DNA of 64,000 nucleotides, taken from positions 1 through 64,000 of the forward strand of contig NZ_JAFFIX010000006.1 in NCBI RefSeq assembly GCF_016916835.1, read 5' to 3'. Both the position numbers and the translations under genes were made by a program. A model generated the notes under the pieces. It did no database searches. It was not told the origin of the DNA and saw only the letters and a list, made by a program, of their open reading frames with translations. This document shows positions 1 through 7,656 of the stretch, in pieces. Source of the DNA: Actinacidiphila bryophytorum. Its GTDB lineage: Bacteria > Actinomycetota > Actinomycetes > Streptomycetales > Streptomycetaceae. Numbering within the stretch: position 1 is the first letter of the stretch; every line of letters begins with the position of its first letter.

Positions 1-134
1 CAGAGGCACCCCCCAGGCGGCCTGCCCGGGGGCGGACAGCGCGCCCACGCGGCGCCAGCCGCAGATCAGACGCAGCCCCGCGCCCCTAAGAGCTCGGCCC
101 CGCCGCAAGGGCGCCGTAAGGCGCGGGAGGGAGG
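1..134. repeat. Family A intergenic repeat fragment (left edge)
   Basis: There is no gene here. The stretch contains a variant of the dispersed family A repeat, recognisable by the CAGCCCCGCGCCCCTAA core and the preceding GCGCCAGCCGCAGATCAGACG block. The same block recurs near 37100, 41150 and 56460. It lies just past the stop codon of the minus-strand CpaE-like gene. It probably acts as a 3'-end hairpin, though that is inference. Confidence 0.6.
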
Positions 135-1715
135 TCATCGGGTCGGCCGTTCGTCGACCGTTTTGGCGTGGCCGTGGACGTGGAAGGGGAAGTCGATCGT
201 GCCGGGGAAGAGGACGGGGACCTTGAGGGTGACGGTGGCCTCCACGGTGCCGTCGCCGTTGCGGTGGGCGTCGGTGTGCGCGTCGCCGGACCACGCGCCG
301 GGGAGGTCGGATGCCGCGGCGTCCGCGCCGGCCGACTGCGGGTCGGAGGAGACGGCGGCGGCCCTCGCCGCCTGATCGGCGGCGTTGCCGGCCAGCGTGA
401 AGGTGTAACCCGTGAGCACCGCCTGCCAGACCAGGATCAGGGTGATCAGGATGATCGGGGTCATCCCGAGGGTCTCCAGGGTGACCTGGCCGCGGTCGCC
501 GCCGCGGCGGGACTTCTTGCCGCGGGGCGCGGGGAGGGATGCCCCGGTCACGAGGCCGAGTTCGCCGGCCAGGGACCAGATGCCGGCCTTGACGGTGGAG
601 CGGGCGTCGAGGTCGTGGAGGCGGCCGGCGTCGATGACGGGCTGGAGTTCGCGGAAGGCGGCGGGGACGGTGGACGCGGCGATGCGGGTGCCGGTGATGC
701 GGCCGACCAGGGTGGGCTGGATCTCGGTGGCGCGGGTGTGGCGGTTGACGACGGTGGTGGTGTCCTGCGGTTTGCGGATCTGGAGCCGGTCCCACATGCG
801 GACCATGCGCTTGGCGGCGCGGACGGCGACGACGTCGGGCGTGGTCACCAGGACCGCGGTGTCGGCGACCTCGACGGCGGCCGCGTTGGCACTGGTCATC
901 TGGGTGCCGCAGTCGACGACGACGACCTCGTAGCGCTGCCGGAGTGCGGCCAGGACGAGGCGGGCGGCGCGGTCGGTGACGTCCTCGCCGCGTTCGCCGT
1001 CGGCGGGGGCGAGCAGCAGGGCGGGGCCGGACTCGTGGACGTACATGGCGTCGTGCAGGACCCGGGAGGACACGTCGGCGATGTCGGCGAGGTCGGCGAC
1101 GGAGCGGCGGAACTGCACGTCGAGGTAGGAGGCGATGTCGCCGCCCTGCAGGTCGAGGTCGACCAGGGCGGTGGAGCGGCCGGAGGCGTGGGCGGCGAGC
1201 GCGAGGTGGACGGCGGTGACGGTGGTGCCGACGCCGCCCTTGGCGCCGGCGACGGCGACCACGGTGCCGCCCGCGACGGCGGGCAGGGCGGCGCGCTGCG
1301 GGCCGAGGTGGCGGCGCACCCCGGCGGCCCAGGTGGCGGCGGCGTCCACCCGGGCGCCCAACTCGTCGTAGGACAGCGGGAGTCCGACGACACCGCGGGC
1401 GCCGGAGTTCATCGCGGCGGCGAGGACGGCGGGGCCGGGGTCGGGGGTGAGCAGGATGACGCCGACGGCGGGGAAGCGCAGCGCGATGTCGCGGACGAGG
1501 TCGAGCGCGGGCATCGGGCCGATCGTCTCGTGGACGACGACGACTTCGGGGAGTTCCTCGACGCCGGTCTCGGCGGCGCGGGCCAGCAGGTCGAGCAGCG
1601 CGGTGGAGTCGTGGACCGCGGGTGCCGGTTCCGCGCCGGGGAGTTGGCCGAGCAGCCCGAGCAGCGCGCGGGCCGCGTCGGGGTCCGAGGTGCCGGCGAC
1701 GATGCGTACGGTCAC
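135..1715 (-). CDS. cpaE: CpaE-like receiver/ParA-MinD ATPase fused to a TadE-like pilin segment
   Basis: Predicted protein of 526 residues. An N-terminal degenerate receiver-like region (about 1-125) is followed by a MinD/ParA-type ATPase with the deviant Walker A KGGVGTT (about residues 145-160) and a VDLDLQGGD switch region. The last about 120 residues carry a TadE-like module: a GQVTLE motif, one hydrophobic helix (ILITLILVWQAVL) and an alanine-rich tail. CpaE proteins help localise Flp/Tad secretion machinery, and TadE proteins are pseudopilins. The GTG start overlaps the cpaB stop (GTGA), so translation is probably coupled. No TadA ATPase or TadBC platform gene follows within the window. 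The fusion is seen directly; its function in pilus assembly is inferred. Confidence 0.8.
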   Translation of the reverse strand: MTVRIVAGTSDPDAARALLGLLGQLPGAEPAPAVHDSTALLDLLARAAETGVEELPEVVVVHETIGPMPALDLVRDIALRFPAVGVILLTPDPGPAVLAAAMNSGARGVVGLPLSYDELGARVDAAATWAAGVRRHLGPQRAALPAVAGGTVVAVAGAKGGVGTTVTAVHLALAAHASGRSTALVDLDLQGGDIASYLDVQFRRSVADLADIADVSSRVLHDAMYVHESGPALLLAPADGERGEDVTDRAARLVLAALRQRYEVVVVDCGTQMTSANAAAVEVADTAVLVTTPDVVAVRAAKRMVRMWDRLQIRKPQDTTTVVNRHTRATEIQPTLVGRITGTRIAASTVPAAFRELQPVIDAGRLHDLDARSTVKAGIWSLAGELGLVTGASLPAPRGKKSRRGGDRGQVTLETLGMTPIILITLILVWQAVLTGYTFTLAGNAADQAARAAAVSSDPQSAGADAAASDLPGAWSGDAHTDAHRNGDGTVEATVTLKVPVLFPGTIDFPFHVHGHAKTVDERPTR

Positions 1716-2440
1716 GGGCGGCCGCCTCCTCCGCTGCCGCTGTCGCCGGCGAGCGTGTAGTCGCGGGCGCTGTCCGGCGGGGCGCTGGTGTCGCCGGGGG
1801 CGACCAGCGCGAGGCGGACGTGCTCGGCGAACGATTCGGCGTAGGCGACGCGTTGGGCGTCCTCGGCGTCGAGGGCGAAGGTGATGGGCACGCCCTCGGT
1901 GGACAGCCGCTGGGCGTCGGCGTTCTTGTCGAAGGCCTTGATCTCGCCGACGTCGATGACCTGGGCGGCGGCCACGATGATGCGGGAGGTGTCGGGGTCG
2001 GTGTCCTTGCGCCCGGCGAAGGTGGCGAAGATGTTGACCTTGGCGCCGGGGGTGATCTTGCCCGCGACGCCGGTCTCGGCGTCGATCATGATGGCGATCT
2101 CCATCTGCCCCGGCCGCAGTCGGGGCCGGGCGGCGACCATGTCGGTCTGCAGCAGCGAGCCCTTCTTGAGGGCGACGGCGGCGATCTTGCCCTGCACCTG
2201 GCCGAGGTCGCGGACCGCGGTGTCCGGCAGCCAGCGCGAGGGCACCCGTATCTGCCGTATGTTCGCGCTGCCGATCTGCTGGTAGGCGGGCACGTCGGCG
2301 GACAGTTCGTACGCCGTGACCTTCTCCCCGACCTCGGACCGTGCGTCGTTGACGACGGCGAGCACCCCGGCGAAGGCGGCGACCGCACACACGGCGGAGA
2401 CCACCAGGAGGACGACACCACGGCGCTGACGTGAGTTCAT
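1712..2440 (-). CDS. cpaB: CpaB/RcpC-like SAF-domain Flp pilus assembly protein
   Basis: Predicted protein of 242 residues. It has an N-terminal membrane anchor (about residues 8-28, VVLLVVSAVCAVAAFAGVLA) and then an SAF domain. A second beta-rich half carries the typical GAKVNIFATF segment of RcpC/CpaB proteins. These are periplasmic or extracytoplasmic parts of the Tad/Flp assembly system. The low-complexity Gly/Ser tail is encoded immediately before the overlap with the CpaE gene. It lies 12 bp downstream of the zinc-ribbon gene, so the three genes probably form one operon read leftwards. Confidence 0.8.
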   Translation of the reverse strand: MNSRQRRGVVLLVVSAVCAVAAFAGVLAVVNDARSEVGEKVTAYELSADVPAYQQIGSANIRQIRVPSRWLPDTAVRDLGQVQGKIAAVALKKGSLLQTDMVAARPRLRPGQMEIAIMIDAETGVAGKITPGAKVNIFATFAGRKDTDPDTSRIIVAAAQVIDVGEIKAFDKNADAQRLSTEGVPITFALDAEDAQRVAYAESFAEHVRLALVAPGDTSAPPDSARDYTLAGDSGSGGGGRP

Positions 2441-2452
2441 GTGCGGGCGGAC

Positions 2453-3301
2453 CTATCGCTTGTGGGGTTCGAGTTGGGGGCGGCGCGGGGTCTCCACGGC
2501 GCGGCCGCGGGGGTCGGCGGCGTGCTTGGCCGGGGTCTGCCGGTCCGCGAGCCGGGTGGCGCAGAACAGGCACTGGTCGCCGATGACTTCGAGCCCGCAC
2601 CAGGTGCAGGTGTCGCGCCGCACGGAGGTGACGAGCTGGTAGAGCATGCCGACGTCGGCGATGTAGGCGGTGAACTCGACGAGTTTCCCGGTACCCCACC
2701 AGCGGGCCGAGTCGGGCGGCAGCGGCACTTCGCGCAGGTGCTGGGAGCGCCAGGCGGCGGCGAGCGGGCCGGTGATCCAGCCCGGGTCGAGGCCCTTGCC
2801 CGCGACGGCCAGCTGCGTCTGGTAGCCGGGTCCCTGCGGGATCGTGGTGGGGTCGGCCTCGCCGAGGTAGGGCTCGGGGTGCGCGAGGACCGCGAAGTGC
2901 CGCCCGGGCACGAGGGACTTGACGTGGCTGCCGACGCCGACGGGTACGCGGTCGAGCTTGGCGACCGAGCCGAGCAGGGCGCCGGAGTAGAGGTAGTACG
3001 ACAGCAGGCGGGCCGCGCCGGCCAGGACGCCGGGGCCGAGGTCGGTGCCGGCCAGCTGCCGCAGCTGCTCGCCGAGCAGTGCCCTGGCCAGCGGCGGCAG
3101 GGAGAGCGGCACGATCGCCAGCCGGTCGGCCTCCAGGGCGGACCGTACGGTGTGCAGCCGGCGCCTGACCGGGTCGTCGGCCTCGGCGGGGGCGAGCGCG
3201 ACGACGTGGCCGTGGGCGTCGAGCGCGGCGGCGACCCGCGTCACGTGCTCCTCCAGCGGAAGTGCGAGGTCGTCCGACGTGACCGTGATGACGCTCAGCA
3301 T
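2453..3301 (-). CDS. Conserved protein with C-terminal zinc ribbon, first gene of Tad-like operon
   Basis: Predicted protein of 282 residues. The ATG at 3301 was chosen because GGGGGAGG lies just upstream. An in-frame extension up to 3463 has no such site and would run into the chitinase promoter. The N-terminal about 170 residues look like a soluble alpha/beta domain of unknown function. Near the C terminus, CTWCGLEVIGDQCLFC supplies two CxxC knuckles, consistent with a structural zinc ribbon. I do not recognise a named family. The position directly ahead of cpaB and cpaE suggests a role with the Flp/Tad-like system. Confidence 0.65.
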   Translation of the reverse strand: MLSVITVTSDDLALPLEEHVTRVAAALDAHGHVVALAPAEADDPVRRRLHTVRSALEADRLAIVPLSLPPLARALLGEQLRQLAGTDLGPGVLAGAARLLSYYLYSGALLGSVAKLDRVPVGVGSHVKSLVPGRHFAVLAHPEPYLGEADPTTIPQGPGYQTQLAVAGKGLDPGWITGPLAAAWRSQHLREVPLPPDSARWWGTGKLVEFTAYIADVGMLYQLVTSVRRDTCTWCGLEVIGDQCLFCATRLADRQTPAKHAADPRGRAVETPRRPQLEPHKR

Positions 3302-3448
3302 CCGGAACCTCCCCCTTTCCGCCTGTTCTGCGCGTGTGGCCTGGCGATTTCCGCTCGCCAGCTTATCGATGTGTAGCGGGTTGGGTGCGCAAAGTTGCGG
3401 ATCGGCGACGGTGAACGGCAGCTGTCCGCAAGAGGTCTTGACAACCCA

Positions 3449-3464
3449 ATTGGTCTGGACCAAC
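3449..3464 (+). promoter_or_regulatory. dre-like DasR operator upstream of chitinase
   Basis: The sequence ATTGGTCTGGACCAAC closely matches the DasR responsive element, whose consensus contains TGGTCTAGACCA, with one mismatch in that 12-bp core. DasR is the GntR-type N-acetylglucosamine regulator of chitinolytic genes in Streptomyces. A TTGACA hexamer at 3438-3443 precedes it as a plausible -35, so a bound repressor would cover the promoter. The chitinase start codon is 104 bp downstream. Confidence 0.75.
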
Positions 3465-3567
3465 TTTCTCCCTTACCGGGCCATCCCCGGTGATCCCGAC
3501 GGCCTGCCCGGCTTTCCGGGTCCCGCACTCCCACCACCCCCCAACTCCTTGCCCCCAGGAGGCAGTC

Positions 3568-5109
3568 GTGGAACGTGCATCGCACGCGAATCGAACCAGC
3601 CACACGCACCGCAGATCGACCGTCAGGCAGCGTACGGTCGCTGCGCTGAGCGCGGCGGCGGTGATCGGCGCGGGCGTAGCGGTCGTCACCGTCGGCAGCG
3701 CGAGCGCCGCCACCACCAACCTGGTCGCCAACCCCGGCTTCGAGAGCGGGCTGTCGAACTGGACCTGCACCGCGGGCAGCGGCGCCGCCGTCTCCAGCCC
3801 CGTGCACTCCGGCTCCGCCGCCCTCAAGGCGACCCCGTCGAACAGCGACACCGGGCAGTGCTCGCAGACCGTCAGCGTGCAGCCCAACTCCCAGTACACG
3901 CTGAGCGCGTGGGTCCAGGGCAGTTACGTCTACATCGGCGCCAGCGGCACCGGCGGCACCGACCCGTCGACCTGGACGCCCGGCGCGTCCTCCTACCAGC
4001 AGCTCAGCGTCAACTTCACCACCGGCGCGAGCACGCACTCGGTGACCGTCTACACGCACGGCTGGTACGCGCAGCCCGCCTACTTCGCCGACGACATCAC
4101 GCTGTCCGGCCCCGGCGGCTCGACCACCCCGCCCACGACGCCGACCACCACACCCCCGACGACCCCGACGACGACTCCCCCGACCACCCCGACCACGACC
4201 CCGCCGACCACCACACCGCCGTCCACCGGCCTGCCCAAGCACGTGGTCACCGGTTACTGGCAGAACTTCGACAACGGCGCCACCGTGCAGACCATCGCGC
4301 AGGTGCAGAGCCAGTACGACATCATCGCCGTGGCCTTCGCCGACGCGACGACGACACCCGGTGCGGTGTCCTTCACCCTGGACCCCTCGCTCGGCTACAG
4401 CGTCGCGCAGTTCAAGGCCGACATCGCGGCCAAGCAGGCCGCGGGCAAGAAGGTGATCGTCTCGGTCGGCGGCCAGAACGGCACGATCTCGGTACGCGAC
4501 TCCGCCTCGGCGACCAACTTCGCCAACAGCGTGTACTCGCTGATGCAGACCTACGGGTTCAACGGGGTCGACATCGACCTGGAGAACGGCATCGACTCGA
4601 CGTACATGCCGCAGGCGCTGCGGGCGCTGAGCGCCAAGGCGGGCTCGGGCCTGATCATCACGATGGCGCCGCAGACGATCGACATGCTGTCGGCCGGCAG
4701 TGACTACCTGGCGACCGCGCTGAAGGTCAAGGACATCCTGACGATCGTCAACACGCAGTACTACAACAGCGGTTCGATGAACGGCTGCGACGGCGGCGTC
4801 TACAGCCAGGGCTCGGTGGACTTCATCACCACGCTGGCGTGCACCGCGATCCAGGCCGGCCTGTCACCGTCCCAGGTCGGCATCGGCACCCCGGCGTCCA
4901 CCAGCGCGGCGGGCTCGGGCTACGTCAGCCCGAGCGTCGTCGACAACGCACTCGACTGCCTCGCCAAGGGCACCGGCTGCGGCAGCTTCCACCCGTCCAC
5001 CACCTGGCCCGGCATCGGCGGCGCGATGACCTGGTCCACCAACTGGGACGCCTCCGCCGGCAACACCTGGTCCAACGGCGTCGGCCCCCACGTCCACTCC
5101 ATGCCGTGA
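3568..5109 (+). CDS. Secreted GH18 chitinase with N-terminal carbohydrate-binding module
   Basis: Predicted protein of 513 residues. The GTG at 3568 has AGGAGG about 5 nt upstream; an earlier in-frame GTG at 3490 has none. Layout: Sec signal peptide ending near ASAATT (about residue 50); a CBM4/9- or CBM16-like beta-sandwich that starts NLVANPGFESG; a Thr/Pro linker of TTPPTTPT-type repeats; and a GH18 domain from about residue 228. The catalytic motif reads NGVDIDLE. Glu339 is the acid, and the first Asp of the usual DGxDxDxE is Asn332. It hydrolyses chitin outside the cell. The dre-like site upstream implies DasR/GlcNAc control. The substrate is inferred from the family. Confidence 0.9.
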   Translation: MERASHANRTSHTHRRSTVRQRTVAALSAAAVIGAGVAVVTVGSASAATTNLVANPGFESGLSNWTCTAGSGAAVSSPVHSGSAALKATPSNSDTGQCSQTVSVQPNSQYTLSAWVQGSYVYIGASGTGGTDPSTWTPGASSYQQLSVNFTTGASTHSVTVYTHGWYAQPAYFADDITLSGPGGSTTPPTTPTTTPPTTPTTTPPTTPTTTPPTTTPPSTGLPKHVVTGYWQNFDNGATVQTIAQVQSQYDIIAVAFADATTTPGAVSFTLDPSLGYSVAQFKADIAAKQAAGKKVIVSVGGQNGTISVRDSASATNFANSVYSLMQTYGFNGVDIDLENGIDSTYMPQALRALSAKAGSGLIITMAPQTIDMLSAGSDYLATALKVKDILTIVNTQYYNSGSMNGCDGGVYSQGSVDFITTLACTAIQAGLSPSQVGIGTPASTSAAGSGYVSPSVVDNALDCLAKGTGCGSFHPSTTWPGIGGAMTWSTNWDASAGNTWSNGVGPHVHSMP

Positions 5110-5123
5110 CGGCACGTCATTAA

Positions 5124-5248
5124 GGGGCGCGGGGAACTGCGCGCGCAACCCACCACCGGCCGGTGGTCCGGCACGGACGGAACTGCCCCTTCGGGGCGGT
5201 GACGACCCGCGCGTGGTCGGTGGCTGGGCGCGCAGTTCCCCGCGCCCC
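5124..5248. repeat. Family A long inverted repeat between chitinase and ridA
   Basis: This is the best-formed family A unit in the window. A 21-bp left arm (5124-5144, containing GGGGCGCGGGGAACTGCGCG) is matched by its exact reverse complement at 5228-5248. The interior also pairs in part (ACCACCGGCC against GGTCGGTGGC). It lies between two convergent genes and is followed by TGAAAAACGCTC, a tail shared by several copies. A bidirectional transcription-end hairpin is a reasonable inference. Confidence 0.75.
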
Positions 5249-5279
5249 TGAAAAACGCTCGCCCGCCAGGGCAGAAAGG

Positions 5280-5693
5280 TCAGCCCAGCACGGCCAGGGC
5301 GTCGATCTCGACGAGGAGCCCGGCCGGGAGGCCGACGTACACGGTCGTACGGGCGGCCGGCGGACCAGCAAGCGCAGCGAAATATTCGTCGTACAGCTCG
5401 TTGAACTCCGCGAAGTGACCCGTGTCGGTCAGGTACACCCGCACCATCACCGCGTCCTCCCAGGAGGCGCCGCCCGCCTCCAGCACCGAGCTGACGTTGG
5501 CCAGGGTCTGCAGGACCTGGGAGCGCAGGTCGGGACCGGCCGGGGTCGGGGCCCGGCCCTCGACGGCCGGGAGGAAGCCGACCTGTCCTGCGACCTGGAG
5601 GATGTTCCCCTTGCGCACCCCGTGCGAGAACTTCGCCGGGGGCGCGGTGTGGGTCGGCGGGGTGACCGCCGTCTTGGCGGTGTCGTGGGACAT
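5280..5693 (-). CDS. RidA-family enamine/imine deaminase
   Basis: Predicted protein of 137 residues with the YjgF/YER057c/UK114 fold. RidA proteins hydrolyse reactive 2-aminoacrylate and related imines, released by PLP-dependent dehydratases, to 2-keto acids. Visible features include the VAGQVGF strand, a QVLQTLANVSSVLEAGG helix and the VRVYLTD segment. The usual C-terminal R[TS]x-[VE] region reads RTTVYVGLPAG, so the substrate-binding Arg is kept. The ATG overlaps the stop of the IclR gene (ATGA), so it is the last gene of a kinase-IclR-RidA operon. The context fits clean-up of products made by the nearby amino acid deaminase. Confidence 0.85.
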   Translation of the reverse strand: MSHDTAKTAVTPPTHTAPPAKFSHGVRKGNILQVAGQVGFLPAVEGRAPTPAGPDLRSQVLQTLANVSSVLEAGGASWEDAVMVRVYLTDTGHFAEFNELYDEYFAALAGPPAARTTVYVGLPAGLLVEIDALAVLG

Positions 5694-6472
5694 CAGGTCG
5701 CACCTTTCGTCGCGGGCTGGTGGTGGGCGGGTGTCACGCCCGACAGTTCGGCGCCGATCGCCTCGGCGGTCCGCAGGACGAGCGGCCGCAGCCGCAGCAA
5801 CTCCTCCGCGCTGACGACCACGTTGGGCGCGGACACGGACATGGCCGCGCAGACCCGCCCGTCGGGGCCGTGCAGCGGTGCGCCGACGCAGTTGATGGAC
5901 TCCTCGTGGCCGCCCAGGTCGCTCGCCCAGCCCTGCTCGCGCACCCGGGCCAGCTCGGCGAGGAAGGCGCCCGCGTCGGGGGTCGAACGCGGGGTGTAGC
6001 GCGGGTAGTCGAGGCCTTCGGCGACCGCCCGGCGCTCGGGCTCCGGCAGGTCGGCGAGCAGCAGTTTGGCGACGGCGGCGACCGTGATGGCGACCGGGCG
6101 GCCGATCCGCGAGTACATGCGCACCGGGTAGCGGCTCTCCACCTTGTCGATGTAGACGACCTCGCCCTGCTCGTAGACGGCCAAGTGCACGGTGTGGCCG
6201 GTGCGTTCGTTGAGTGCGGCCAGGTGCGGGTGGGCGATGCCGCGGATGTCCAGCGCCTCGACGGCCTGCTGGGCGAGCGCGAACAGCCGGGCGCCGAGCC
6301 GGTAGCGCTGGTCCTGCTGCCGGTAGACCAGGCCGTGGTCGTGCAGGGTGCGCAGCAGCCGCAGCGCGGTGGACTTGTGGACGTCGAGCCGGGTGGCGAC
6401 CTGCTCCAGGCTCGCGGGTCCCTCGGCGAGCAGCGGCAGGATGGTCAGCGCGCGGTCGACGGTCTGGCTCAC
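5693..6472 (-). CDS. IclR-family transcriptional regulator
   Basis: Predicted protein of 259 residues from the GTG at 6472, which overlaps the kinase stop (GTGA). An upstream in-frame extension exists but lies inside the kinase gene. The N-terminal winged helix-turn-helix covers about residues 5-60 (LEQVATRLDVHKSTALRLLRT). The C-terminal IclR effector domain has the usual layout, including a conserved Cys near SINCVGAPLHG. It probably regulates its own operon and the divergent deaminase gene at 7657. The effector is unknown; a keto-acid or sugar-acid type ligand is plausible because IclR members often bind these. Confidence 0.85.
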   Translation of the reverse strand: MSQTVDRALTILPLLAEGPASLEQVATRLDVHKSTALRLLRTLHDHGLVYRQQDQRYRLGARLFALAQQAVEALDIRGIAHPHLAALNERTGHTVHLAVYEQGEVVYIDKVESRYPVRMYSRIGRPVAITVAAVAKLLLADLPEPERRAVAEGLDYPRYTPRSTPDAGAFLAELARVREQGWASDLGGHEESINCVGAPLHGPDGRVCAAMSVSAPNVVVSAEELLRLRPLVLRTAEAIGAELSGVTPAHHQPATKGAT

Positions 6473-7494
6473 CGCGCCACCTCCTCGTCCTGCCGTGTCC
6501 ACCCGGGGCCGAGTCGCAGTCTGCCCCATGCGGTGTCGTCCAGTGCGGCCAGGCCGTCGGCGTGGCCGCGGGCGGGCGGCGCCGCGAGGTCGCCCGGCAC
6601 GGTCAGTGCGGCGGCGGCCAGCAGGTGCCCGTGCCGCAGCCGGTCGCGCAGCGGCAGGCCGCGCAGCGTCGCGGACAGGAAGCCGGCCGCGAAGGCGTCG
6701 CCCGCGCCGACGTGGGCGACCACGTCCACTGCGGGTGCCGGTACGTGCACGCGCTCGCCGCCGCTGAAGGCGGTGGCGCCGGCCGCGCCCTGCTTGACCA
6801 CGACGGTCGCCGGTTCCGGCAGCGCGGCCCTGATCGCGTCGGCGTCCGCAAGGCCCCAGGCGGCCTGCGCCTCGTCCTCACCGACGAAGACCAGGTCGCA
6901 GCCGCGGGCGATCTCCGCCAGCAGCCACGGGTCGGCGCCGTGCCACAGCGCGGGCCGGTGGTTGACGTCGAAGGACACCAGCGGGCGGCCGGGTTCGCGG
7001 TGGGTGAGCCGCCGCATCAGCGACGCGCAGGTGGCCGACAGGGCGCAGGTGATCCCGGTCAGGTGCAGCACCCGCCCGGCCCACACGTCCCTGCGCTGCA
7101 CCAGTGCGGGCGACAGGGCGGAGGCGGCGGAGCCCTTGCGGTAGTAGACGACCTCGGCGCGGCCCGGCGCCGCGTCCACGGTGGTGGCGCGCTCGCCCGC
7201 GGTGCGGAAGTAGATGCCGGTGGGGCGGTGCGGGTCGCGCTGGACCGCGCCGACGTCCACCCCCGCGGCGGCGATCGCGGCGACCAGGTGGTCGCCGAAG
7301 CCGTCGGCGCCGACGCGGCTGACCCAGCGGGCGCTGTGCCCGGCGCGGGCCAGGGTGCACGCGACGTTCGACTCGGCACCGCCGATGGACCGGTGGAAGG
7401 CGGGTACGTCCGCCAGCCGCCCGTCCTGGCTCGGCACGAAGGTCACCATGGACTCCCCCAGGCATACGACGTCCACGGTCGGCGTCACGCTCAT
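6469..7494 (-). CDS. PfkB-family carbohydrate kinase (2-keto-3-deoxygluconate kinase-like)
   Basis: Predicted protein of 341 residues from the ATG at 7494; an in-frame GTG at 7506 is an alternative. It has the ribokinase/PfkB fold. The N-terminal GGAESNVACTLARAG signature and the C-terminal anion-hole/catalytic motif GAGDAFAAGF (Asp is the base) are both intact. Members phosphorylate sugars or sugar acids such as 2-keto-3-deoxygluconate, using ATP. It is first in a kinase-IclR-RidA operon divergent from the deaminase gene. The exact substrate cannot be read from sequence. Confidence 0.8.
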   Translation of the reverse strand: MSVTPTVDVVCLGESMVTFVPSQDGRLADVPAFHRSIGGAESNVACTLARAGHSARWVSRVGADGFGDHLVAAIAAAGVDVGAVQRDPHRPTGIYFRTAGERATTVDAAPGRAEVVYYRKGSAASALSPALVQRRDVWAGRVLHLTGITCALSATCASLMRRLTHREPGRPLVSFDVNHRPALWHGADPWLLAEIARGCDLVFVGEDEAQAAWGLADADAIRAALPEPATVVVKQGAAGATAFSGGERVHVPAPAVDVVAHVGAGDAFAAGFLSATLRGLPLRDRLRHGHLLAAAALTVPGDLAAPPARGHADGLAALDDTAWGRLRLGPGWTRQDEEVAR

Positions 7495-7656
7495 GCTCGC
7501 TCTCACTGGGGTAGGGCTGCGGGTACTGCTCCTGCGCGACTGCGGTACGGCACTGCGGCCGTTGACCAGGCACAGGCCCGGATGTTAGACAGCTCGAAAC
7601 ACCATACGCAATGGCCGTTGCGCATGCTGCAACGCCCTGCGGGCTACGGAGGGTGC

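Noticed and set aside
168-1760. Plus-strand frame of 530 codons opposite cpaE
   Set aside because: Gly/Asp/Val-rich shadow of the CpaE gene with no domain or ribosome-binding site.
4120-4230. Tandem repeat as a mobile element in the chitinase
   Set aside because: The ACC/CCG repeats encode a normal Thr/Pro linker between binding and catalytic domains.
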